12,205 bases of DNA, taken from positions 1-12,205 of the forward strand of contig DASUMP010000076.1 in the NCBI GenBank assembly GCA_036277635.1, written 5' to 3'. This DNA comes from DASUMP01 sp036277635. GTDB lineage: Bacteria; Actinomycetota; Acidimicrobiia; IMCC26256; PALSA-610. This document shows positions 1 to 5,437 of this stretch, piece after piece. Numbering within the stretch: the stretch's first letter is position 1; each line of letters opens with the position of its first letter. Both the position numbers and the translations under genes were made by a program. Below the pieces are notes generated by a model. It did no database searches, was not told the origin of the DNA, and was given only the letters and a program-made list of their open reading frames with translations.

Positions 1-116
1 ACGGGGACGCGGTGCTCGTCGAGGTGGTGCAGGAGGGCCAGGGCGCGTGCCACACGGGCGAGCGCTCGTGCTTCTTCCGCGACTTCGGCGGCGGCGACGC
101 GCCCGGCCCCCGGTGA
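1..116 (+). CDS. hisI: Phosphoribosyl-AMP cyclohydrolase, C-terminal end only (partial)
   Basis: This is the last 37 residues of a gene that begins left of the window, read in the frame starting at base 3. HisI opens the adenine ring of phosphoribosyl-AMP in histidine biosynthesis, in the cytoplasm. The recognisable part is the family's C-terminal zinc motif: VVQEGQGACHTGERSCFF has a Cys (48-50), then HTG, then a second Cys (69-71) seven residues on. This matches the spacing of the two C-terminal metal-binding cysteines of HisI. The protein ends soon after this motif, so no fused HisE domain follows. The stop TGA (114-116) overlaps the GTG start of trpE by four bases, so the two are probably translated together. 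The identity rests on one short but very characteristic motif. Confidence 0.88.
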   Translation, partial: GDAVLVEVVQEGQGACHTGERSCFFRDFGGGDAPGPR

Positions 117-1642
117 ACCATCCGGAGCAGGCCGTGCAGCCTGGGCGCGCGGCGTTCCTCGCGCTCGCCCGGACCCACACCGTCGTACCCGTGTGGACGG
201 AGTACCTCGCGGATCTCGAGACGCCCGTGTCGGCGTTCGTGAAGCTCGTCGGCGAGCGCGAGGGGTTCCTCCTCGAGTCGGTCGAGCACGCGGAGCGTTG
301 GGGTCGGTTCTCGTTCCTCGGGCGCGACCCCGCACTGACCCTCGTGGTCCGCGGTCGCGACGTCGCCTGCGTCGGCGGAGCCCCGCCCGACACCATGCCG
401 ACCGACGCCGGCGCCCTCGCGGCGATCGAGGCGCTGTTGGCCCGCTACCGCGCGCCGACGCTTCCGGAGCTGCCGCCGTTCCACGGGGGCATCGTCGGCT
501 GGCTCGGCTACGACACGGTCCGCGAGATCGAACGGCTCCCCGACGTCCCGCCCGACGACCAGGGTTATCCGGACGCGGTCGTGTCACTCGCCGGCCACGT
601 CACCGCGTTCGATCACTTCCGCCAGCGGATATACCTGATCGAGAACACGTATCCCGCTCCCGACGCGTCCGACGACGAGCTGACCGCGCAGTACGACGCG
701 GCGTGCGAGCGTCTCGCGACCGCTCGCGAGGATCTCGGTCGCCCGCTGCCGTACGACCCGGTGCCCCCTCCTGCCGACGACCTCGACGAGCTCCCCGACG
801 TCGTCACCAACACGGGGGCGGACGCGTGGCGCGACGCGGTCGAAGCCGCGAAGGAGTACATCCTCGCCGGCGACATCTTCCAGGTCGTGCTCTCGCAGCG
901 CTACGACCTCGTCGACCCGGTCGATCCGCTCGCGCTGTACCGGGTGCTCCGTCTCGTGAACCCGTCGCCGTACATGTACTTCCTGCGCCACGCCGAGGCG
1001 ACGATCGCGGGTTCGTCGCCCGAACCGATGGTGCAGCTCCTCGACGGGCGCGTCATCTCGCGCCCGATCGCGGGGACGCGTCGGCGCGGGCGCACCGACG
1101 AGCACGATCGACGGATGGCCGCGGAGCTCTCGGAGCATCCGAAGGAGCGCGCCGAGCACGTGATGCTCGTCGACCTCGCGCGCAACGATGTCGGGCGCGT
1201 CGTCGAGTTCGGCACCGAGCACGTCGACGAGTTGATGACGCTCGAGCGCTACTCGCACGTGATGCACCTCACGAGTCAGGTGAGCGGCACGCTCGCGCCG
1301 GGCAAGGGTCCGGTCGACGTGCTCCGGGCGACGTTCCCGGCCGGCACCGTGAGCGGCGCGCCGAAGGTGCGCGCGATGGAGATCATCGACGAGCTCGAGC
1401 CCACCAAGCGGGGGCCCTACGCCGGCGTGGTCGGCTACTTCGACTTCTCGGGCAACCTCGACACCGCGATCGCGATCCGCACGATGGTGTGGCGCAACGG
1501 CGCCGCGAGCCTCCAAGCGGGGGCGGGGATCGTCGCCGACTCGGTCGCCGAGGACGAAGACCTGGAATGCGCGAACAAGGCGCGGGCGTTGCTCGCAGCA
1601 GCCGCCGCGACTCGGCGGACCTTCGCAGCCCCACCGGAGTGA
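113..1642 (+). CDS. trpE: Anthranilate synthase component I
   Basis: TrpE converts chorismate to anthranilate, the first committed step of tryptophan synthesis, with ammonia from the TrpG glutaminase. The 509-residue product has the usual length and no fused TrpG domain. Visible family motifs are the N-terminal LLES (53-56) and NPSPYMYF (283-290), which form the tryptophan feedback site. The chorismate-binding core contains GSSPE (300-304), RPIAGTRRRG (317-326), RNDVGRV (357-363), YSHVMHL (380-386) and FPAGTVSGAPK (408-418). Retention of the LLES and NPSPY elements implies feedback inhibition by tryptophan and separates it from PabB. The frame is open further upstream to base 47, but that part is the Arg-rich shadow of hisI. 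GTG at 113 forms a GTGA overlap with the hisI stop and is preferred, although no strong Shine-Dalgarno is visible. No Trp-rich leader peptide precedes it. Confidence 0.95.
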   Translation: MNHPEQAVQPGRAAFLALARTHTVVPVWTEYLADLETPVSAFVKLVGEREGFLLESVEHAERWGRFSFLGRDPALTLVVRGRDVACVGGAPPDTMPTDAGALAAIEALLARYRAPTLPELPPFHGGIVGWLGYDTVREIERLPDVPPDDQGYPDAVVSLAGHVTAFDHFRQRIYLIENTYPAPDASDDELTAQYDAACERLATAREDLGRPLPYDPVPPPADDLDELPDVVTNTGADAWRDAVEAAKEYILAGDIFQVVLSQRYDLVDPVDPLALYRVLRLVNPSPYMYFLRHAEATIAGSSPEPMVQLLDGRVISRPIAGTRRRGRTDEHDRRMAAELSEHPKERAEHVMLVDLARNDVGRVVEFGTEHVDELMTLERYSHVMHLTSQVSGTLAPGKGPVDVLRATFPAGTVSGAPKVRAMEIIDELEPTKRGPYAGVVGYFDFSGNLDTAIAIRTMVWRNGAASLQAGAGIVADSVAEDEDLECANKARALLAAAAATRRTFAAPPE

Positions 1643-1644
1643 CG

Positions 1645-2574
1645 ATGGCGACCGCGCCCGTGCTGATGGCCGTCACCGGCGGCGGGGTCGTCGACGTGCG
1701 CGGCGCCGACACGTGGGCGTTCCTCCAGAGCCTCCTGGCCCAGGACCTCGAACCGCTCGACGACGGCGGGAGCGCGCCGTCGCTGCTCCTCAGCCCCCAG
1801 GGCCGGTTGGTGGGTGTGCTGCGGGTGCTGCGGGTCGGACGGGACGCGGCGCTGCTCGACACTGCGCCCGGCGTGGCCCCGAGCGTCGTCGAGACGCTGC
1901 AACGGTTCCGGATCCGGGTCGACGTCGAGCTCACCGACCTCTCGCCCGCCTGGGACGTGCTCACCGTGCGGGGCGCGCCGCTCGAACCGCTCCTGTCCAC
2001 CGCCGGGCTGGGTGTGCCGCCCGCGACCGGTCGCGCCGCGGCGTTCGCCGACGGTTGGCTGCACCGCGCCGATTGGGGCGCGACGCCGGGCGTCGATCTC
2101 GTCGCGCCCCGGGCAACGATCGACCGGGCCCGCGACGCGTTGGTCGCGGCCGGCGCGATCGACGACGCAGCTGCGCTCGACGCCGAGCGGATCGCGACGG
2201 GCATCCCGCTGCAGGGTCGCGACGTCGACGAGCGCACGATCCCCCAAGAGGCGTTCCTGGAGCGGCACGCGGTGTCGTTCACGAAGGGATGCTTCGTCGG
2301 CCAAGAGCTCGTGTGCCGCATCGACAGCCGCGGCTCGTCGGTGCCGAGGTACCTCCGCCACGTCGAGGTCGCGGGTGACGCTGTGCCGCCGACGGGCGCG
2401 CACGTCGTCGTCGACGGCACCGAGCGCGGTGTCGTCACGAGCGCCGCTCGGCGGGGCGACCAGGTCGTCGCGCTCGCGATGGTGCAGCGCGCGGTCGAGC
2501 CGCCCGCCGACGCGGAGGTCCGCTGGGACGCGGCGACGGTGGCCGCGCGCGTCCTCGCGATCGACGCGCACTGA
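1645..2574 (+). CDS. ygfZ: YgfZ/GcvT-like folate-binding protein (Fe-S cluster maintenance)
   Basis: The 309-residue product belongs to the YgfZ branch of the aminomethyltransferase (GcvT) fold. The diagnostic signature is KGCFVGQE at 214-221, within the FTKGC...IDSRG block, with the conserved Cys216. The N-terminal half has the expected folate-binding-domain layout (VDVRGADTWAFLQSLLAQD at 16-34). E. coli YgfZ binds tetrahydrofolate and supports the activity of certain Fe-S enzymes such as MiaB. The same role is inferred here. The chosen ATG has GGAG at 1636-1639 with a 5-nt spacer. An in-frame GTG at 1639 would overlap the trpE stop and cannot be excluded. The gene starts 2 nt after trpE and is probably co-transcribed with it, although no direct link between YgfZ and tryptophan synthesis is known to me. 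Confidence 0.88.
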   Translation: MATAPVLMAVTGGGVVDVRGADTWAFLQSLLAQDLEPLDDGGSAPSLLLSPQGRLVGVLRVLRVGRDAALLDTAPGVAPSVVETLQRFRIRVDVELTDLSPAWDVLTVRGAPLEPLLSTAGLGVPPATGRAAAFADGWLHRADWGATPGVDLVAPRATIDRARDALVAAGAIDDAAALDAERIATGIPLQGRDVDERTIPQEAFLERHAVSFTKGCFVGQELVCRIDSRGSSVPRYLRHVEVAGDAVPPTGAHVVVDGTERGVVTSAARRGDQVVALAMVQRAVEPPADAEVRWDAATVAARVLAIDAH

Positions 2575-2589
2575 CGCTCGCGGACGCCC

Positions 2590-2605
2590 CGACGATCAGT
2601 CGTCG
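2590..2605. terminator. Short perfect hairpin at the ygfZ / glycoside hydrolase convergent junction
   Basis: CGACGA (2590-2595) pairs perfectly with TCGTCG (2600-2605) around a 4-nt loop. It lies in and beside the 21-nt gap between two converging genes, with the hydrolase stop codon in the loop. It has no T-run on either strand, and half of it encodes the last residues of the hydrolase. A bidirectional terminator role is only a possibility suggested by position. Confidence 0.2.
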
Positions 2606-3774
2606 AGCCGGTTGCTCGCGGCGATCGCGCCGAGCCAATGACCGCTCGGCTTGACCGTGCGCTCCTGCGTGTCGCGGTCGACGGCGATCAGCCCGAAGTG
2701 CGGCATGTAGCCGAGCGCCCACTCGAAGTTGTCCATCAACGACCAGTAGAAGTAGCCGCGCACGTCGAGGCCGTCGTCGAGGCAGCGGCGAACGCCGTGC
2801 AGCACGTCACGCGTGTAGCGGATGCGCTGCTCGTCGTCGAGCGTGCCGATCCCGCTCTCGGTGATGATGAGCGGTACCTGCGCGACTTCGGCGGCCCGTC
2901 GCGTCGCGACCTCGACCGCCTGCGGCCAGTACTCGTAGCCCATCTGCAGCGTCTCGACGCCCTCCTCGGGACCGGTCGGCAGACCCTGCTCGCTGAGTCG
3001 CGTGCGTGAGTACGCCTGTACGCCCACGTAGTCGTCGCCGCGGGCCGCTTCGAGCCAGATGCCTTCGAAGGAGTGGCGCACCTGGTCGAGCAGCGCCTCG
3101 TGACCGGAGGGGATCGACCAGTCGCTCATCGACACGGTGAGCCCGACCGGGAAGTCGCCCGGTCCGCTCTTCAGCGCGTCGACGGCGCGAGCGTGCGCGT
3201 CGAGCATCGTCTCGTTGGCCGTGCCCATCGCCGCGAGATCGCCGCGCCGGCCAGGCGGGAACACACCGACGACGTAGCCCATGAGCGTGACGACGTTCGG
3301 CTCGTTGATCGTGCACCCGATGCCCACGAGGTCGCCGATCGCAGCCGTCGTGCGTTCGCAGAAACGTTGGAAGCGCTCCGCGGTCCGCGGTTCTTCCCAG
3401 CCGCCGTCGGCGGCGACCCAACGCGGCGTCGTGAAGTGGTGGAACGTCACGACCGGCAGCACGTCGTGCTCACGGCAGGTGGCGAGCATGCGGCGGTAGT
3501 GGTCGAGCGCGGCGCGCGAGAACTCGCCGTCTTCGGGCTCGATCCGCGACCACTCGACCGAGAACCGGTAGGCGCCGAAGCCGAGGTCGCGCAGCAGGCG
3601 GATGTCGTCGGGGTAGCGCCAGAAGTGGTCGACGGCGTCGCCGGACGGCTCGGCGCACGCGGTGCCCGCGGCGTGCTCCCACGCCCACCAGTCGTTGTTC
3701 CAGTTGCCGCCCTCGGTCTGGTGCGCGGCGGTGGACGTGCCCCAGAGGAACCCGTCGGGGAAGGTGATGGTCAT
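2596..3774 (-). CDS. Family 1 glycoside hydrolase (beta-glucosidase-like), short form
   Basis: This is a cytoplasmic retaining beta-glycosidase of family GH1, with no signal peptide or membrane segment. The start DGFLWGTSTAAHQTEGG (7-23) carries the -1-site Gln19. FHHFTTPRWV (111-120) carries the conserved substrate-binding His. TINEPN (155-160) contains the acid/base Glu158, and ITESG (304-308) the nucleophile Glu306. WSLMDNFEW (344-352) forms the C-terminal sugar-binding strip. At 392 residues it is shorter than the usual 440-490, suggesting trimmed loops around the active site. The nucleophile motif has Ser where most family members have Asn (TENG). The substrate cannot be read from sequence: a beta-glucoside, beta-galactoside or plant glycoside are all possible. 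The ATG at 3774 lies 8 nt behind a TAGTCT hexamer with no Shine-Dalgarno, so translation may be leaderless. It sits between trpE-ygfZ and trpC, against the direction of the trp genes, and looks like an insertion into that locus. Confidence 0.93.
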   Translation of the reverse strand: MTITFPDGFLWGTSTAAHQTEGGNWNNDWWAWEHAAGTACAEPSGDAVDHFWRYPDDIRLLRDLGFGAYRFSVEWSRIEPEDGEFSRAALDHYRRMLATCREHDVLPVVTFHHFTTPRWVAADGGWEEPRTAERFQRFCERTTAAIGDLVGIGCTINEPNVVTLMGYVVGVFPPGRRGDLAAMGTANETMLDAHARAVDALKSGPGDFPVGLTVSMSDWSIPSGHEALLDQVRHSFEGIWLEAARGDDYVGVQAYSRTRLSEQGLPTGPEEGVETLQMGYEYWPQAVEVATRRAAEVAQVPLIITESGIGTLDDEQRIRYTRDVLHGVRRCLDDGLDVRGYFYWSLMDNFEWALGYMPHFGLIAVDRDTQERTVKPSGHWLGAIAASNRLDD

Positions 3775-3782
3775 GGCGGGGG

Positions 3783-3788
3783 AGACTA
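3783..3788 (-). promoter_or_regulatory. Candidate -10 element for the glycoside hydrolase gene
   Basis: On the minus strand TAGTCT fits TANNNT and is followed by 8 nt and then the ATG at 3774. Transcription would start within a base or two of the ATG, giving a leaderless mRNA. No -35 match is evident. It shares the 67-nt divergent spacer (3775-3841) with the trpC -10 candidate. Between the two lies the perfect 8-bp palindrome CGATATCG (3799-3806), a conceivable shared operator. Confidence 0.4.
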
Positions 3789-3829
3789 CGCAACCGCGCG
3801 ATATCGAGGGCGGGCCGGGGACCGGTCAG

Positions 3830-3835
3830 TACGAT
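3830..3835 (+). promoter_or_regulatory. Candidate -10 element for the trpCFBA operon
   Basis: TACGAT fits TANNNT and is followed by exactly 6 nt and then the GTG at 3842. Transcription would begin at or next to the start codon, which supports that GTG as a leaderless start. No convincing -35 hexamer is present. The palindrome GACCGGTC (3820-3827) ends 2 nt before it. No leader peptide or attenuator hairpin is possible in so short a region, so classical trp attenuation is not indicated here. Confidence 0.45.
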
Positions 3836-3841
3836 CGCAGC

Positions 3842-4642
3842 GTGCTCGCCGAGATCCTCGCCGCCAAGCGCGACGAGGTCACGCTCCTCCACCAGCCGCA
3901 GACGCGCGACACGCTGCGGCGCGTCGCGCTCGAGGCGCCGCCGACCCGCCCGTTCACGGCGGCACTGCGTCGCGCCGACGGCCACCTCGCGGTGATCGGC
4001 GAGCTGAAGCGCCGGTCACCGTCGAAGGGTGAGCTCGCTCCCGACCTCGACCCGGCCGAGACCGCCAAGCGCTACGTCGCCGGTGGGGTCGCCGCGCTCT
4101 CGGTGCTGACCGACGCGCACTTCTTCGGTGGCGCGGTGGCCGACCTGGTCGATGCCCGCGCCGCGTGCGACGTGCCCGTGTTGCGCAAGGACTTCACGAT
4201 CGACGAGGTGCAGGTCTACGAGTCGCGCGCGATCGGTGCCGACGCGATCCTCCTGATCGTCGCCGCGCTTCCCGACGATCACCTCCTCGCCGACCTGCAC
4301 GACCACGCGCTCGATCTCGGGTTGGGTGTCCTGGTCGAAGCGCACGACGAGCGCGAGCTCGACCGAGCGCTCGCGATCGGCCCCAGCGTCGTCGGCGTGA
4401 ACAGCCGCGACCTCGCGACGTTCGGAGAAGACCTGGGTGTCGCGGCCACGCTCGCGGCGCGCGTTCCCGACGCGACGATCGCCGTGGCCGAGAGTGCGGT
4501 GCGCTCGCCCGACGACGCTCAGCGCATGGCCCACGCCGGCTACGACGCCGTGCTCGTCGGCGAGGCACTGGTCCGCTCCGACGACCCGGAACGGCTCGCG
4601 CGCGCGATGGGCGAGACCCGGGTGGGGGAGCGCACGCGGTGA
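3842..4642 (+). CDS. trpC: Indole-3-glycerol phosphate synthase
   Basis: TrpC closes the indole ring, converting carboxyphenylamino-deoxyribulose phosphate to indole-3-glycerol phosphate in the cytoplasm. The 266-residue (beta/alpha)8 product has the full catalytic set by comparison with characterised enzymes. These are Glu54 and Lys56 in GELKRRSPSKG, Lys116 in LRKDF, Glu166 in VLVEAH, Asn187 in GVNSRD, and Glu217-Ser218 in AESAV. The last motif is more often ESGI. The GTG at 3842 was chosen because VLAEILAAKRDEV aligns with the usual TrpC N-terminus and a -10-like TACGAT lies 6 nt upstream. An ATG at 3773 is in frame, but it would add 23 atypical residues and overlap the start of the divergent hydrolase gene. 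It heads trpC-trpF-trpB-trpA. The preceding-step gene trpD is not in the window. Confidence 0.95.
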   Translation: MLAEILAAKRDEVTLLHQPQTRDTLRRVALEAPPTRPFTAALRRADGHLAVIGELKRRSPSKGELAPDLDPAETAKRYVAGGVAALSVLTDAHFFGGAVADLVDARAACDVPVLRKDFTIDEVQVYESRAIGADAILLIVAALPDDHLLADLHDHALDLGLGVLVEAHDERELDRALAIGPSVVGVNSRDLATFGEDLGVAATLAARVPDATIAVAESAVRSPDDAQRMAHAGYDAVLVGEALVRSDDPERLARAMGETRVGERTR

Positions 4643-4671
4643 ACCAGCGATCGGACGGCGCGTGTTCGTGA
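4639..4671 (+). other. Possible 10-codon minicistron linking trpC and trpF
   Basis: A GTG at 4639 overlaps the trpC stop (GTGA) and opens a reading frame for VNQRSDGACS. It stops at TGA 4669-4671, which itself forms a GTGA overlap with an in-frame trpF GTG at 4668. It could pass ribosomes from trpC to trpF, which otherwise has a weak ribosome-binding site. It holds no Trp codons, so it is not an attenuator peptide. Chance is quite possible in such GTG-rich DNA. Confidence 0.15.
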
Positions 4672-5369
4672 AGATCTGCGGGATCACGAACGAAGAAGAC
4701 GCGTTGCTCGCGACCGCCCTCGACGCGGATGCGCTCGGGTTCGTGTTCGCACCCAGCCGGCGCCAAGTCAGCGCCGATGCCGTGCGCGACATCATCCGGC
4801 GTCTGCCGCACGAGATCGTGACCGTCGGCGTGTTCCGCAACGAACGACCCGAGCGCGTCGTCGAGATCGCGAACCGCATCGGCCTGCACGGCGTCCAGCT
4901 CCACGGACGCGAGCCGTTGAGCGAGGTGCGGTGGATCCGCGAGCGCGTGCAGTTCGTCATCCAAGCGTTCGCCGCCGGCGATCCCGCACTGGCGAGCGCG
5001 GCGAACGGGCCCGCCGACGTGGTCCTCGTCGACTCGCCCGATCCGGGATCCGGTCGGGTGTTCGACTGGTCGCTCGCCGAGGGCGCTCCCGGCGGCGTGC
5101 GGCTGCTGCTCGCAGGCGGACTGACCCCCGACAACGTCGGCGAGGCCATCCGACGGGTGCGCCCGTGGGGCGTCGACGTGTCCACGGGTGTCGAGGCGAC
5201 CGCCGGCCGCAAGGATCCGCGCAAGATGCGCCGGTTCGTCGAAGCGGCGCGGGAAGCCGGCGCTGCGGTCGCCGATCCGCTCCCGCCGAGCGTCGCCGCG
5301 GTCCCCGACGACGGATTCGCGGACGCGGACGTCGATCGCCCCTACGACTGGTCGGTCGACGGGGTCTGA
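4662..5369 (+). CDS. trpF: Phosphoribosylanthranilate isomerase
   Basis: TrpF catalyses the Amadori rearrangement of phosphoribosylanthranilate to carboxyphenylamino-deoxyribulose phosphate, the step before TrpC. The product has the active-site Cys6 in KICGITN (4-10), GVQLHG (77-82), the general-acid Asp124 in VLVDS, the phosphate-binding AGGLTPDNV (151-159) and GVDVSTGVE (170-178). At 235 residues it is longer than the usual ~205. The extra length is an acidic, Pro-rich tail from about residue 203 with no recognised domain. The GTG at 4662 gives the family-typical VFVKICG start. A GTG two codons later (4668) is possible. It lies 19 nt after trpC with no strong ribosome-binding site, suggesting translational coupling. 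A dedicated trpF is notable because many Actinobacteria lack it and use PriA instead. Confidence 0.94.
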   Translation: MFVKICGITNEEDALLATALDADALGFVFAPSRRQVSADAVRDIIRRLPHEIVTVGVFRNERPERVVEIANRIGLHGVQLHGREPLSEVRWIRERVQFVIQAFAAGDPALASAANGPADVVLVDSPDPGSGRVFDWSLAEGAPGGVRLLLAGGLTPDNVGEAIRRVRPWGVDVSTGVEATAGRKDPRKMRRFVEAAREAGAAVADPLPPSVAAVPDDGFADADVDRPYDWSVDGV

Positions 5370-5408
5370 GCCGCGCACATTCCCGACGGTCGCGGGCACG
5401 GTGCCCCG

Positions 5409-5414
5409 TAACAT
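5409..5414 (+). promoter_or_regulatory. Candidate internal -10 element before trpB
   Basis: TAACAT lies in the 68-nt gap between trpF and trpB, directly after a small inverted repeat (GGGCA 5394-5398 with TGCCC 5402-5406). A start site near 5421 would give a leader of about 17 nt carrying GGAGG (5429-5433) before the trpB GTG at 5438. No clear -35 is present. It would let trpBA be expressed apart from trpCF. Confidence 0.35.
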
Positions 5415-5437
5415 GCCGCCACCGTCTTGGAGGTGCA

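Noticed and set aside
584..1516. 310-codon minus-strand open frame over trpE
   Set aside because: It is rich in Arg, Val, Asp and His with no family motif, and lies opposite a well-supported gene. GC-rich codon structure produces such shadows.
193..1644. Long plus-strand frame leading into ygfZ from within trpE
   Set aside because: The upstream part is a very Arg-rich, low-complexity translation overlapping trpE in another frame. Recognisable family sequence begins only at the ATG at 1645.
1435..2571. 378-codon minus-strand open frame over ygfZ
   Set aside because: Antisense shadow of ygfZ and the end of trpE. No recognisable domain and biased composition.
3773..3841. In-frame ATG at 3773 as the start of trpC
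   Set aside because: It would add 23 residues unlike the TrpC N-terminus and overlap the divergent hydrolase start codon. The GTG at 3842 fits the family start and a -10 element.
3842..3900. Trp attenuator or leader peptide before trpC or trpE
   Set aside because: No short frame with Trp codons and no competing hairpins were seen. The spacer before trpC is only 67 nt with a likely leaderless start.
4016..5224. 402-codon minus-strand open frame over trpC and trpF
   Set aside because: Ser/Arg/Thr-rich shadow. Both plus-strand genes have complete catalytic motifs.
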